Assembly: GCF_030815485.1 (NCBI RefSeq)
Contig: NZ_JAUSWV010000002.1
Coordinates: forward strand, 6,882,001-6,946,000
Length of the DNA: 64,000 nucleotides
Direction of reading: 5' to 3'
DNA from: Streptomyces rishiriensis
GTDB taxonomy: Bacteria; Actinomycetota; Actinomycetes; Streptomycetales; Streptomycetaceae
A model generated the notes under the pieces. The model was not told the origin of the DNA. It saw only the letters and a program-made list of their open reading frames with translations, and searched no databases. Below are positions 35,026 through 43,276 of the stretch, piece by piece. Each line of letters begins with the position of its first letter. Position 1 is the stretch's first letter. The position numbers were made by a program, and so were the translations under genes.

Positions 35026-36951
35026 TCACCTCACGTAGGTCGGGGCCGGAAGCTTCTCGATCCGGATCGCCGACGCCTTGAACTCCGCCGTCCCCGCGAT
35101 CGGGCAGTTCGCCTCGATCGTCAGCTGGTTGGTGTCCACCTCGTCGGGAAAGTGCATGGTCATGAAGGCGAGCCCGGGCCGCAGGGCGGTGTCGATCCAC
35201 ACCGGCGCGACCACGGATCCGCGCCGCGAACTCACCCGGACCTCCTCGCCGACGACGACCCCGTGGTGCTCGGCGTCCTCCGGGCACAGTTCGACGTACT
35301 CCCCGCGCCGCAGCGGCGAGGCGAAACTCCCGCTCTGCACACCGGTGTTGTAGGAGTCGAGTCGCCGCCCGGTCGTCAGCCGGATCGGGTACTCCTCGTC
35401 CGTCAGGTCGACCGGCGGGTCGTGCTGGACGATCCCGAACGGGGCGAGCCTGCCACGCCGTTCAGGCTCCGCCTCCCACAACCGGCCGTGCAGGTAAGCG
35501 GGTTCGAGTCCGTCAGTGCTCGGACACGGCCACTGGATGCCCTGATGCCTCTCCAGCCGGTCGTACGTCATTCCGTAGTGGTCCGGGGACACCGACCTGA
35601 GCTCGTTCCAGACGGCCTCGGCGTCGGCGTACTTCCACTCGTGGCCGAGCCGCGTCGCCAGGTCGCAGAGGATGTCGATGTCCTCGCGCGCCTCGCCCGG
35701 CGGCGTCACGGCCCGCCGCACCCGCTGCACCCGCCTTTCGCTGTTGGTGGTCGTGCCGTCGGTCTCCGCCCAGCCGGCCGTGGCGGGCAGCACCACGTCC
35801 GCCAACTCGGCGGTCTTCGTCAGGAAGATGTCCTGTACCACGAGGAAGTCGAGGGAGCGCATCCGACGTACGGCCTGCTCGCCGTCCGCCTCGGACTGGG
35901 CGGGGTTCTCGCCGATGCAGTAGACCGCCTTCAGCGAGCCCTCCTCCATCGCCTCGAACATCTCCGTGAGGTTCAGTCCGTAGTGCGGCTGGACGACCGT
36001 GTCCCAGGCCGACTCGAACCTCAGCCGGGCAGCGGGGTCGAGGATGTCCTGGAACCCGGGGAGCCGGTTGGGGATCGCGCCCATGTCACCGCCCCCCTGC
36101 ACGTTGTTCTGCCCGCGCAGGGGCTGAAGGCCGGAGCCGTAGCGGCCCACGTGCCCGGTGAGCAACGAGAGGTTGATGAGCGCCCGTACGTTGTCCGTGC
36201 CGTTGTGGTGCTCGGTGATGCCGAGCGTCCAGCACAGCTGGGCACGTTCGGCACGGGCGTAGGCGTGCGCCAGCTCCTTGATGGCGGCAGCCGGTACGCC
36301 CGTCACCTTCTCCGCGAGGGACAGTGTCCAGGGCTCCACGAGTGCCCTGTACGCCTCGAAGTCGCCGGTCGCGCGTTTCACGAAGGCCTCGTTGGCGAGA
36401 CCGGCGTGGATGATCTCGCGGCCGATCGCGTGGGCCATCGGGATGTCCGTGCCGACGTTGAGGCCGAGCCAGCCGTCCGCCCACTCGGCGGTGGACGTCC
36501 GGCGCGGGTCGACGGCGTACATCCGGGCGCCGTTCCTGATCCCCTTCAGCACGTGCTGGAAGAAGATCGGATGCGCGAAACGCGCGTTGGACCCCCACAT
36601 CACGATGACGTCGGTGTGCTCGATCTCCTCGTACGACGACGTCCCGCCGCCGGAGCCGAAGGCCGCCGTCAGGCCGGCGACGCTCGGGGCGTGGCAGGTC
36701 CGGTTGCACGAGTCGACGTTGTTGGTGCCCATGACGACCCGGGCGAACTTCTGCGCCACGTAGTTCATCTCGTTGGTGGCGCGGGCGCAGGAGAACAGGC
36801 CGAACGCGCCGCGGTTGCGCCGCAGGCCCCGCGCGGTGCGCTCCAGGGCCTCCTCCCAACTCGTCTCTCGGAAAGGCTCGTTGCGCGAGTCCCTGATGAG
36901 CGGTCGGGTGAGCCGGGTGTAGGTCTTCGGGGTCCGGTCGCGTTTCCTCAT
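35026..36951 (-). CDS. Formate dehydrogenase molybdopterin catalytic subunit (lacks N-terminal 4Fe-4S domain)
   Basis: The 641-residue protein has the molybdopterin oxidoreductase domain and the C-terminal dinucleotide-binding domain. The active site is NNVDSCNRTCHAPSVAGL, where Cys86 is the predicted Mo ligand equivalent to selenocysteine 140 of E. coli FdhF, followed by the conserved His87. Other family blocks are MWGSNARFAHPIFFQH, GRYGSGLQPLRGQNNVQGGG and the C-terminal TTGRRLDSYNTGVQSG. The N-terminal iron-sulfur segment expected in FdhF is missing and is encoded in the 32309-33169 gene. It starts at ATG 36951, 16 bp after the panE-like gene. Confidence 0.93.
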   Translation of the reverse strand: MRKRDRTPKTYTRLTRPLIRDSRNEPFRETSWEEALERTARGLRRNRGAFGLFSCARATNEMNYVAQKFARVVMGTNNVDSCNRTCHAPSVAGLTAAFGSGGGTSSYEEIEHTDVIVMWGSNARFAHPIFFQHVLKGIRNGARMYAVDPRRTSTAEWADGWLGLNVGTDIPMAHAIGREIIHAGLANEAFVKRATGDFEAYRALVEPWTLSLAEKVTGVPAAAIKELAHAYARAERAQLCWTLGITEHHNGTDNVRALINLSLLTGHVGRYGSGLQPLRGQNNVQGGGDMGAIPNRLPGFQDILDPAARLRFESAWDTVVQPHYGLNLTEMFEAMEEGSLKAVYCIGENPAQSEADGEQAVRRMRSLDFLVVQDIFLTKTAELADVVLPATAGWAETDGTTTNSERRVQRVRRAVTPPGEAREDIDILCDLATRLGHEWKYADAEAVWNELRSVSPDHYGMTYDRLERHQGIQWPCPSTDGLEPAYLHGRLWEAEPERRGRLAPFGIVQHDPPVDLTDEEYPIRLTTGRRLDSYNTGVQSGSFASPLRRGEYVELCPEDAEHHGVVVGEEVRVSSRRGSVVAPVWIDTALRPGLAFMTMHFPDEVDTNQLTIEANCPIAGTAEFKASAIRIEKLPAPTYVR

Positions 36952-36967
36952 GCGTGCTCTCCAGCGA

Positions 36968-37947
36968 TCATGCGGCGCTCCTCAGTGCGAGCAGGTCCGA
37001 GATGGCGTACACGGTGCGCAGGGTGGGCACGTCCACGCCGGTGATCTCCGCCAACTCGACGACGGCCGCCAGGAGGACGTCGAGTTCGAGCGGCTTGCCG
37101 CGCTCCAGGTCCTGGAGCGTGGAGGTGCGGTGGTCGCCGACCTTCTCCGCGCCCGCGAGCCGACGTTCGATGGAGACGCCCACCTCGCAGCCCAGGGCCT
37201 CGGCGACCGCGAGCGTCTCGCGCATCATCATCTCGATGACCCGGCGGGTACCGCCGTGCAGACACATCTGCCGCATGGTGGCGCGGGCCAGCGCGCTGAT
37301 CGGATTGAACGAGATGTTGCCCAGCAGCTTGAGCCAGATGTCGTTGCGCAGCCCCGGTTCCACGGGGCACTTCAGTCCCCCGGCCTGCATGGCCTCGCTG
37401 ATGGCCAGGCAGCGGGCCGAGACGCTGCGGTCGGGCTCGCCGACGGAGAACCTGGTTCCTTCCAGGTGACGTACGACGCCCGGCGCTTCGAGCTCGGTGG
37501 CCGCGTAGACCACACAGCCGACGGCCCGTTCGGGCGCGAGTACCGCGCTGACCGCGCCGTCCGGGTCCACGCTCTCGACGCGCAGTCCGTCGTACGGGCC
37601 GCCGTGGCGGTGGAAGTACCACCAGGGGATGCCGTTCTGTGCGGCGACCACCGCGGTGGAGTCGTGCAGCAGAGGCGCGATCAGCGGCCCGCACGCCGCG
37701 TACGAGTTCGCCTTGAGACCCAGGAAGACGAAGTCGACCGGGCCGATCTCGCCCGGGTCGTCGGTGGCGTGGGCGCGGGCGGTGAAGTCGCCGCGCTGAC
37801 TGAGCACCCGCACCCCGTCCCGCCTTTTTTCCTCATGGCCGTGAGATGCGGTCCACGGGCGACGAGATGCACGTCGGCGCCGGCGCGGTGAAGCGCCGCA
37901 CCGACGTAGGCGCCGATCGCACCGGCGCCGAGAACTGCGACTTTCAT
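36968..37947 (-). pseudogene. 2-dehydropantoate 2-reductase-like gene with a frameshift at an A6 run
   Basis: The start ATG 37947 gives MKVAVLGAGAIGAYVGAALH, the NADP-binding motif of PanE/ketopantoate reductase-like enzymes. The frame runs through HLVARGPHLTAMRKK and then leaves homology. From about 37820 another frame continues as DGVRVLSQRGDFTARAHATD and runs to the stop at 36968, including LGLKANSYAACGPLIAPLL, NISFNPISALARAT and ERGKPLELDVLLAAVVEL. The break is at six T on the + strand (37825-37830, A6 in the mRNA); a seventh A would restore a 326-residue protein. It could be a homopolymer sequencing error, true inactivation or slippage. It heads the formate dehydrogenase operon. Confidence 0.85.
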
Positions 37948-38271
37948 TGCGAGGGAGCTCCGTTCGGTCGGGGGTACCGAGGAACTGTCGAATCCTGTCG
38001 ACGAAATATTGTCTACAGTATGGAAGTTGGGGCGGCAAGGGTTCGCGCAGCGTCCGGGACGTTCTCGGCGATCCGCGTCCCGGCCGGTCCCAGAGGGACG
38101 CGGCGCGCCGCGGCCCAGAGGTACGTGAACCGGCCTGGTCCGGAGCGGACGCGGAAGCGGTTACCAAAACCGGTCGGTCCGACCGTTCGGCGCAGCCTGG
38201 ATACCGTTCACCGCATACCGGCGACGCGCCGCCTTTCCAAGGCCCGCGCCGGTTCCTACCGTTCAGGACTC
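37948..38271. other. Divergent promoter region between the fdh operon and the OFA transporter
   Basis: This 324-bp gap has no supported gene. It holds an imperfect palindrome at 38007-38020 and must contain the promoters of both the formate dehydrogenase operon (minus) and the OFA carrier (plus). A relatively AT-rich core lies at about 38001-38025. Confidence 0.6.
38007..38020. promoter_or_regulatory. Candidate GntR-type operator
   Basis: TATTGT (38007-38012), CT, ACAGTA (38015-38020) form a palindrome with one mismatch in an AT-rich pocket. It contains GTCTACAGT, which recurs as its complement at 40952-40960 upstream of the GntR gene. Confidence 0.5.
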
Positions 38272-39609
38272 ATGAGTCCCCCCGTCGCACCGGCCGGCTG
38301 GAGCCGCTGGCTCGTCCCCCCGGCCGCCCTCTCGGTCCATCTCTCCATCGGCCAGGCCTACGCGTGGTCCGTGTTCAAGCCGCCGCTCGAATCCGCGCTC
38401 GGGCTCAGCGGAACCCAGAGCGCGCTGCCGTTCCAGCTCGCCATCGTCATGCTCGGCCTGTCCGCGGCCTTCGGCGGCACACTGGTCGAGCGCAACGGGC
38501 CGCGCTGGGCGATGACCGTCGCCCTGGTCTGCTTCTCGTCCGGCTTCCTGATCTCCGCACTCGGAGCCGCCACCGAACAGTTTTGGCTGATCGTGCTCGG
38601 CTACGGTTTCGTCGGTGGAATCGGTCTCGGTATCGGTTACATCTCGCCCGTCTCCACCTTGATCAAGTGGTTCCCGGACCGGCCCGGAATGGCCACCGGC
38701 ATCGCCATCATGGGCTTCGGCGGCGGCGCGCTCATCGCTTCGCCCTGGTCGGCGCAGATGCTGGAGTCGTTCGGTTCCGACAGTTCCGGGATAGCCCTCG
38801 CGTTCCTCGTGCACGGGCTGTCGTATGCCGTATTCATGACGCTGGGCGTCCTGCTGGTGCGGGTACCGCGCGGCGCGCGTCCGGTCGCGGGCGCGCCCGG
38901 CGCCGTCGAGGGCGTGCAGGTCTCGGCGAGCAGGGCGGTGCGCACTCCGCAGTTCTGGTGCCTGTGGGTCGTGCTCTGCATGAACGTGACCGCGGGCATC
39001 GGCATCCTGGAGAAGGCCGCCCCGATGATCAGGGACTTCTTCGCCGACACCGCCACCCCGGTCTCGGTGTCGGCGGCCGCGGGCTTCGTCGCTCTGCTGT
39101 CCGCGGCGAACATGGCGGGCCGGATCGGTTGGTCGTCGACCTCCGACCTGATCGGACGCAAGAACGTCTACCGGGTGTACCTGGGCGTCGGCGCCCTGAT
39201 GTACGCCCTCATCGCGCTGATCGGTGACTCGTCGAAACCGCTGTTCGTGCTGTGCGCCCTGGTCATCCTCTCCTTCTACGGCGGCGGCTTCGCGACGATC
39301 CCCGCCTACCTCAAGGACCTGTTCGGCGCCTACCAGGTCGGCGCGATCCACGGACGGCTGCTCACCGCCTGGTCCACCGCCGGCGTGCTCGGTCCGCTGA
39401 TCGTGAACTGGATCGCCGACCGGCAGGAGGACGCCGGAAAGCACGGCTCGTCCCTGTACACACTGTCACTGTTCATCATGATCGGGCTGCTGGCCCTCGG
39501 CTTCGTCGCCAATGAGCTCGTCCGGCCCGTTCACGCCCGCCACCACCACGTGCCCGCCCAGAGGGAGGCCGCCGATGTCGAACGACAACAGCCCGAGTCC
39601 GCAGCCTGA
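38272..39609 (+). CDS. OFA-family MFS transporter (oxalate/formate antiporter-like)
   Basis: The 445-residue, 12-TM carrier starts at ATG 38272. OFA features are the N-terminal AALSVHLSIGQAYAWSVFKPPL, GGIGLGIGYISPVSTLIKWFPDRPGMATGIAIMGFG and FYGGGFATIPAYLKDLFGAYQVGAIHGRLLTAWS. The family includes OxlT and many carriers of small carboxylates; formate or oxalate is a reasonable substrate because a formate dehydrogenase operon is divergent from it. The gene for a 45-residue membrane partner overlaps its 3' end by 35 bp. The N-terminus is placed at the ATG that begins just before TM1. Confidence 0.9.
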   Translation: MSPPVAPAGWSRWLVPPAALSVHLSIGQAYAWSVFKPPLESALGLSGTQSALPFQLAIVMLGLSAAFGGTLVERNGPRWAMTVALVCFSSGFLISALGAATEQFWLIVLGYGFVGGIGLGIGYISPVSTLIKWFPDRPGMATGIAIMGFGGGALIASPWSAQMLESFGSDSSGIALAFLVHGLSYAVFMTLGVLLVRVPRGARPVAGAPGAVEGVQVSASRAVRTPQFWCLWVVLCMNVTAGIGILEKAAPMIRDFFADTATPVSVSAAAGFVALLSAANMAGRIGWSSTSDLIGRKNVYRVYLGVGALMYALIALIGDSSKPLFVLCALVILSFYGGGFATIPAYLKDLFGAYQVGAIHGRLLTAWSTAGVLGPLIVNWIADRQEDAGKHGSSLYTLSLFIMIGLLALGFVANELVRPVHARHHHVPAQREAADVERQQPESAA

Positions 39610-39712
39610 CCGGCGGCCGCTGATCGCCTTCGCCTGGCTGTGGGTGGGGGCACCGCTCGTCTACGGGCTGTACGAGCTGGTACGGAAGGCGACGCAGCTG
39701 TTCACCGGGTAA
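39575..39712 (+). CDS. MFS transporter small subunit (45 aa, one TM)
   Basis: The ATG at 39575 (after GAGGGAGG at 39561-39568) opens a 45-residue frame in a different phase that overlaps the OFA gene end. After a short polar N-terminus it has RRPLIAFAWLWVGAPLVYGLYELVRKATQLF, a single membrane span. Small proteins of this form are regularly encoded right after OFA-type carriers in actinobacteria and are annotated as the MFS transporter small subunit. A role in carrier stability or assembly is inferred, not shown. Confidence 0.75.
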   Translation: MSNDNSPSPQPDRRPLIAFAWLWVGAPLVYGLYELVRKATQLFTG

Positions 39713-39902
39713 CCGGGTAGCGGTGTGTTCCGGGGGGCCGGTGTCCGGCGGTAGGCGTTCGGCGGCTGCTCGGGCGTCCGAGGGCTATGGGGAAGCCGAC
39801 AACCCGGGAACCGGTTTCCTGTCGCTTCACGCGCCCTCGTACCCGTGAGTCACTGATCAGACTGGTGGATCCCGCTACCCAAGGCAACGAGGGGACCCCC
39901 CA

Positions 39903-40850
39903 ATGAACGGCTCGCGCATCGCCGCCGTCGGCCACTACCAGCCCGCCAAGGTGCTCACCAACGAGGATCTGGCGGGCCTGGTCGACACCAGTGACGAGTG
40001 GATCAGGAGCCGGGTGGGCATCCGTACGCGCCACATCGCAGGCCCCGACGAGCCGGTGGACGAGCTGGCCGCGCACGCCGCCGCCAAGGCGCTCGCGGCG
40101 GCCGGCCTCGCGCCGGGCGACATCGACCTGGTGCTGGTCGCGACCTCCACGGCCGTCGACCGCTCGCCGAACATGGCAGCCCGGGTCGCCGCCCGCCTCG
40201 GCATCCCGCGGCCCGCCGCGATGGACGTCAACGTCGTCTGCGCCGGTTTCACCCACGCGCTGGCCACCGCCGACCACACCGTCCGCGCGGGAGCCGCGAC
40301 GCGTGCCCTGGTCATCGGCGCCGACAAGATGTCCGAGGTGACCGACTGGAGCGACCGCACCACCTGCGTGCTCGTGGGCGACGGAGCGGGCGCCGCCGTG
40401 GTCGAGGCCTGTCCCGACGGCGTGGAGCCCGGCATCTCGCCGGTGCTGTGGGGCTCGCTGCCCGAGATGGGACACGCGGTGCGCATCGAGGGGCAGCCGG
40501 CCCGGTTCGCGCAGGAGGGGCAGAGCGTCTACCGCTGGGCCACCACCCAGCTGCCGCCGCTGGCGCGACAGGCCTGCGAACGGGCGGGCCTCACCCCCGC
40601 GGACCTCGCCGCCGTCGTCCTGCACCAGGCGAACCTGCGCATCATCGAACCCCTCGCGCAGAAGATCGGCGCCGTCAACGCGGTGGTCGCGCGTGACGTC
40701 ACCGAATCGGGTAACACCTCCGCCGCCAGCATCCCGCTCGCCTTCTCCAAGCTCGTCGAGCAGGGCGCGGTCTCCGCGGGGGACCCGGTACTGCTGTTCG
40801 GCTTCGGCGGCAACCTGTCGTACGCGGGGCAGGTCGTGCGCTGCCCGTGA
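39903..40850 (+). CDS. Ketoacyl-ACP synthase III-like (FabH-type) enzyme
   Basis: The 315-residue thiolase-fold enzyme has the complete FabH triad: Cys113 (DVNVVCAGFTHAL), His241 (VVLHQANLRII) and Asn271 (ESGNTSAASIPLAF). GFGGNLSYAG closes the fold. Housekeeping fabH sits with fabD/acpP/fabF, which are absent here, so this is an accessory KASIII paralog that may prime a special acyl chain or form a C-C or ester bond. A near-palindromic GGGAACCGGTTTCC lies at 39806-39819 upstream. No other fatty acid or polyketide genes are nearby. Confidence 0.9.
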   Translation: MNGSRIAAVGHYQPAKVLTNEDLAGLVDTSDEWIRSRVGIRTRHIAGPDEPVDELAAHAAAKALAAAGLAPGDIDLVLVATSTAVDRSPNMAARVAARLGIPRPAAMDVNVVCAGFTHALATADHTVRAGAATRALVIGADKMSEVTDWSDRTTCVLVGDGAGAAVVEACPDGVEPGISPVLWGSLPEMGHAVRIEGQPARFAQEGQSVYRWATTQLPPLARQACERAGLTPADLAAVVLHQANLRIIEPLAQKIGAVNAVVARDVTESGNTSAASIPLAFSKLVEQGAVSAGDPVLLFGFGGNLSYAGQVVRCP

Positions 40851-40951
40851 GCGAGGGGCGGAACGCCGTCGCGGACGGATTTCCGCGGGTGGGGCGCGGC
40901 GTAGTGTGACGCGATCGACTGTGCCCGGCTCTGGCTACTGTGCGCCGTAGA

Positions 40952-40960
40952 CTGTAGACG
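40952..40960. promoter_or_regulatory. GTCTACAGT-type motif (complement) upstream of the GntR gene
   Basis: ACTGTAGAC here equals the complement of GTCTACAGT at 38011-38019. It sits in a stretch, 40945 to about 40993, that also reads in 7-bp phase (GTAGACT, GTAGACG, AAAGACA, ATCGATA, CTCGGCT, GTGGACA, GTCGACC), so it may be repeat-derived. Confidence 0.4.
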
Positions 40961-41078
40961 AAAGACAATCGATACTCGGCTGTGGACAGTCGACCGGCTG
41001 CGGACAGCCGAGTACGTCAATCGACAGGTGGCTTTCCGGTTGCAGTTGCCCGGTGTTGCCCAGGAGGGGGACCGACCG

Positions 41079-41756
41079 ATGTTGTCGACAGGACTGCCGC
41101 AGGGCACGGTGCCCAGGCTCGAACGCCCCGGCCCACTGCGCGACCGCGTCTACGAGGCCCTGCTCGAACTCATCACCACCCGCGCCCTCCAGCCCGGCCA
41201 GCACCTCGTCGAGAGCGAACTCGCCACGCACCTCGGCGTCTCACGGCAGCCGGTGCGCGAGGCGCTCCAGCGGCTCAACACCGAGGGCTGGGTGGACCTC
41301 AGGCCCGCCCAGGGCGCGTTCGTGCACGAGCCGACCGAGGACGAGGCGGATCAACTCCTGACCGTCCGCACACTGCTGGAGGCGGAAGCCGCGCGGCTCG
41401 CCGCGGCGCGCGCGGACAAGGCCGGCATCGAGGCCCTGGACGAGATCCTGGCCCAGGGCATGCACGCCGTGGCGAGTGACGACGTGGACTCCGCGGTCGC
41501 CCTGAACGCCCGCTTCCACGCCAAGGTCATCGAGCTCGCGGGCAACGCGGTGCTCGCCGAACTTGCGGCCCAGGTGGACCGGCGGGTGCGCTGGTACTAC
41601 ACCCCGATCGCCCGGCAGCGGGGCAGCCAGTCCTGGATCGAGCACCGCGACCTGATCGCGGCGATCGCCGCCCACAACGAACAGACGGCCACCCGGCTGA
41701 TGCGTGAACACACCGAGCACACCCGGCGCTCGTACCACGACCGCCCCGCGTCCTGA
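41079..41756 (+). CDS. GntR-family (FCD) transcriptional regulator
   Basis: The 225-residue protein starts at ATG 41079 with AGGAGGGGG at 41062-41070. The N-terminal winged HTH (PLRDRVYEALLELITTRALQ, SELATHLGVSRQPVREALQRL) is followed by an all-helical FCD ligand domain with the metal ligands Asp and His in VALNARFHAKVIELAG, and WIEHRDLIAAIAAHN. FCD regulators respond to carboxylic acids, which fits the formate/oxalate-type genes encoded between 31 and 40 kb. A motif shared with the fdh-OFA intergenic region lies in its promoter, so it is a candidate regulator of that locus. Confidence 0.9.
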   Translation: MLSTGLPQGTVPRLERPGPLRDRVYEALLELITTRALQPGQHLVESELATHLGVSRQPVREALQRLNTEGWVDLRPAQGAFVHEPTEDEADQLLTVRTLLEAEAARLAAARADKAGIEALDEILAQGMHAVASDDVDSAVALNARFHAKVIELAGNAVLAELAAQVDRRVRWYYTPIARQRGSQSWIEHRDLIAAIAAHNEQTATRLMREHTEHTRRSYHDRPAS

Positions 41757-41942
41757 GCTCTCCGAGATCCGCGGCTTCACCGGGCCTCTACCGGTTTCGG
41801 GTGCGTCGGTTCCGTCCTTTGTCCTGTGAGTGGAGAAAGTTGACGGCAATCCGTGCACAGCTTCTTCCCAGCTTCGGCAGGCGCTGCTACGTTCCCTTCG
41901 AAAGCCCGACACTGGTGGCCGAACTGAGGCGGGGAGGGGCTC

Positions 41943-43133
41943 GTGAGACGTATGACGGCACGACCCGCGAACGCTCATCAGGCCCGTCTGCTCAAGTTGC
42001 TCCGGGACGGCGGCCCCAACTCCCGTGCCCAACTGGGTGACCGGATCGACCTGTCGCGGTCCAAGCTGGCCGTGGAGGTGGACCGGCTCCTGGACACGGG
42101 GCTGGTCGTGGCCGACGGACTCGCCGCCTCGCGAGGCGGCCGCCGCTCCCACAACGTCCGGCTCAACCCCGGGCTGCGCTTCCTCGGCGTCGACATCGGC
42201 GCGACCTCGGTCGACGTCGCCGTCACCAACGCCGAACTGGAGACTCTCGGACACCTCAACCAGCCCCTCGACGTACGTGAGGGTCCGGTCGCGGTCTTCG
42301 AGCAAGTCCTGGCGATGGCCGCCAAGTTGAGGGCGACGGGACTGGCCGAGGGCTTCGACGGCGCCGGCATCGGTGTACCCGGGCCGGTTCGTTTCCCCGA
42401 AGGCGTGCCGGTGGCGCCGCCGATCATGCCCGGCTGGGACGGCTTCCCCGTGCGGGAGGCGCTCAGCCAGGAGCTCGGCTGCCCGGTGATGGTCGACAAC
42501 GACGTGAACCTCATGGCGATGGGGGAGCAGCACGCGGGCGTCGCCCGCACCGTCGCCGACTTCCTCTGCGTCAAGATCGGCACCGGGATCGGCTGCGGCA
42601 TCGTCGTCGGCGGCCAGGTCTACCGCGGTACGACCGGCAGCGCGGGCGACATCGGGCACATCCAGGCCGTGCCCGACGGCCGTCCGTGCGCCTGCGGCAA
42701 CCGGGGGTGTCTGGAGGCCCACTTCAGCGGCGCGGCGCTGGCCCGGGACGCGCTGGAAGCGGCCCAGCAGGGCCTTTCGGCGGAACTCGCGGCCCGGCTG
42801 GCGTCGCACGGCGGCCTCACCGCCCTCGATGTCGCCGCCGCGGCGGCCGCGGGAGACGCCACCTCCCTGGAGATGATCCGGGAGGGCGGCAACCGTGTCG
42901 GCCAGGTCATCGCGTCACTCGTCTCGTTCTTCAACCCCGGCCTGGTGGTGATCGGCGGTGGGGTGACCGGTCTCGGTCACACCCTGCTCGCCGCGATCCG
43001 CACTCAGGTGTACCGCCAGTCGCTGCCCCTGGCGACCGGCAACCTCCCCATTGTCCTGGGAGAGTTGGGCCCCACCGCCGGTGTCATCGGCGCGGCCCGG
43101 CTGATCAGCGACCATCTGTTCTCGCCCGCGTAA
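41943..43133 (+). CDS. ROK-family transcriptional regulator
   Basis: The 396-residue protein starts at GTG 41943 after GGGGAGGGG. The N-terminal winged HTH (ANAHQARLLKLLRDGGPNSRAQLGDRIDLSRSKL) is followed by the ROK kinase-like domain with the ATP-type motif GVDIGATSVDVAV, the VDNDVNLMAMGE segment and the zinc site CACGNRGCLEAHFSG. This is an XylR/NagC-type sugar-responsive repressor. It precedes a sugar ABC importer in the same direction; a perfect inverted repeat in the 143-bp gap is the likely operator. Confidence 0.93.
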   Translation: MRRMTARPANAHQARLLKLLRDGGPNSRAQLGDRIDLSRSKLAVEVDRLLDTGLVVADGLAASRGGRRSHNVRLNPGLRFLGVDIGATSVDVAVTNAELETLGHLNQPLDVREGPVAVFEQVLAMAAKLRATGLAEGFDGAGIGVPGPVRFPEGVPVAPPIMPGWDGFPVREALSQELGCPVMVDNDVNLMAMGEQHAGVARTVADFLCVKIGTGIGCGIVVGGQVYRGTTGSAGDIGHIQAVPDGRPCACGNRGCLEAHFSGAALARDALEAAQQGLSAELAARLASHGGLTALDVAAAAAAGDATSLEMIREGGNRVGQVIASLVSFFNPGLVVIGGGVTGLGHTLLAAIRTQVYRQSLPLATGNLPIVLGELGPTAGVIGAARLISDHLFSPA

Positions 43134-43218
43134 CCGCTACCCGGCACGGTCACACCAGCACAGCGTGTCGCTCCGCCCTGCCCGCTCCGTCCCGCACCGC
43201 TCCGCCCTGCTCTGCCTG

Positions 43219-43236
43219 AGAACAACGACTTGTTCT
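43219..43236. promoter_or_regulatory. Perfect 7-bp inverted repeat upstream of the ABC importer; predicted ROK operator
   Basis: Arms AGAACAA (43219-43225) and TTGTTCT (43230-43236) around CGAC. It is AT-rich against the background, centred about 50 bp before the ABC ATPase start and directly after the ROK gene. Confidence 0.6.
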
Positions 43237-43276
43237 GCCCTGACTCCGGCCCGCACGTCCGCCGAGGGGAACCCAC

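Noticed and set aside
37825..37830. Classic programmed -1 frameshift (A AAA AAG) in the panE-like gene
   Set aside because: The run is phased AAA AAA G in the zero frame, preceded by G, so it does not form the standard slippery heptamer, and no downstream stimulatory hairpin is obvious. It is kept only as a frameshift observation.
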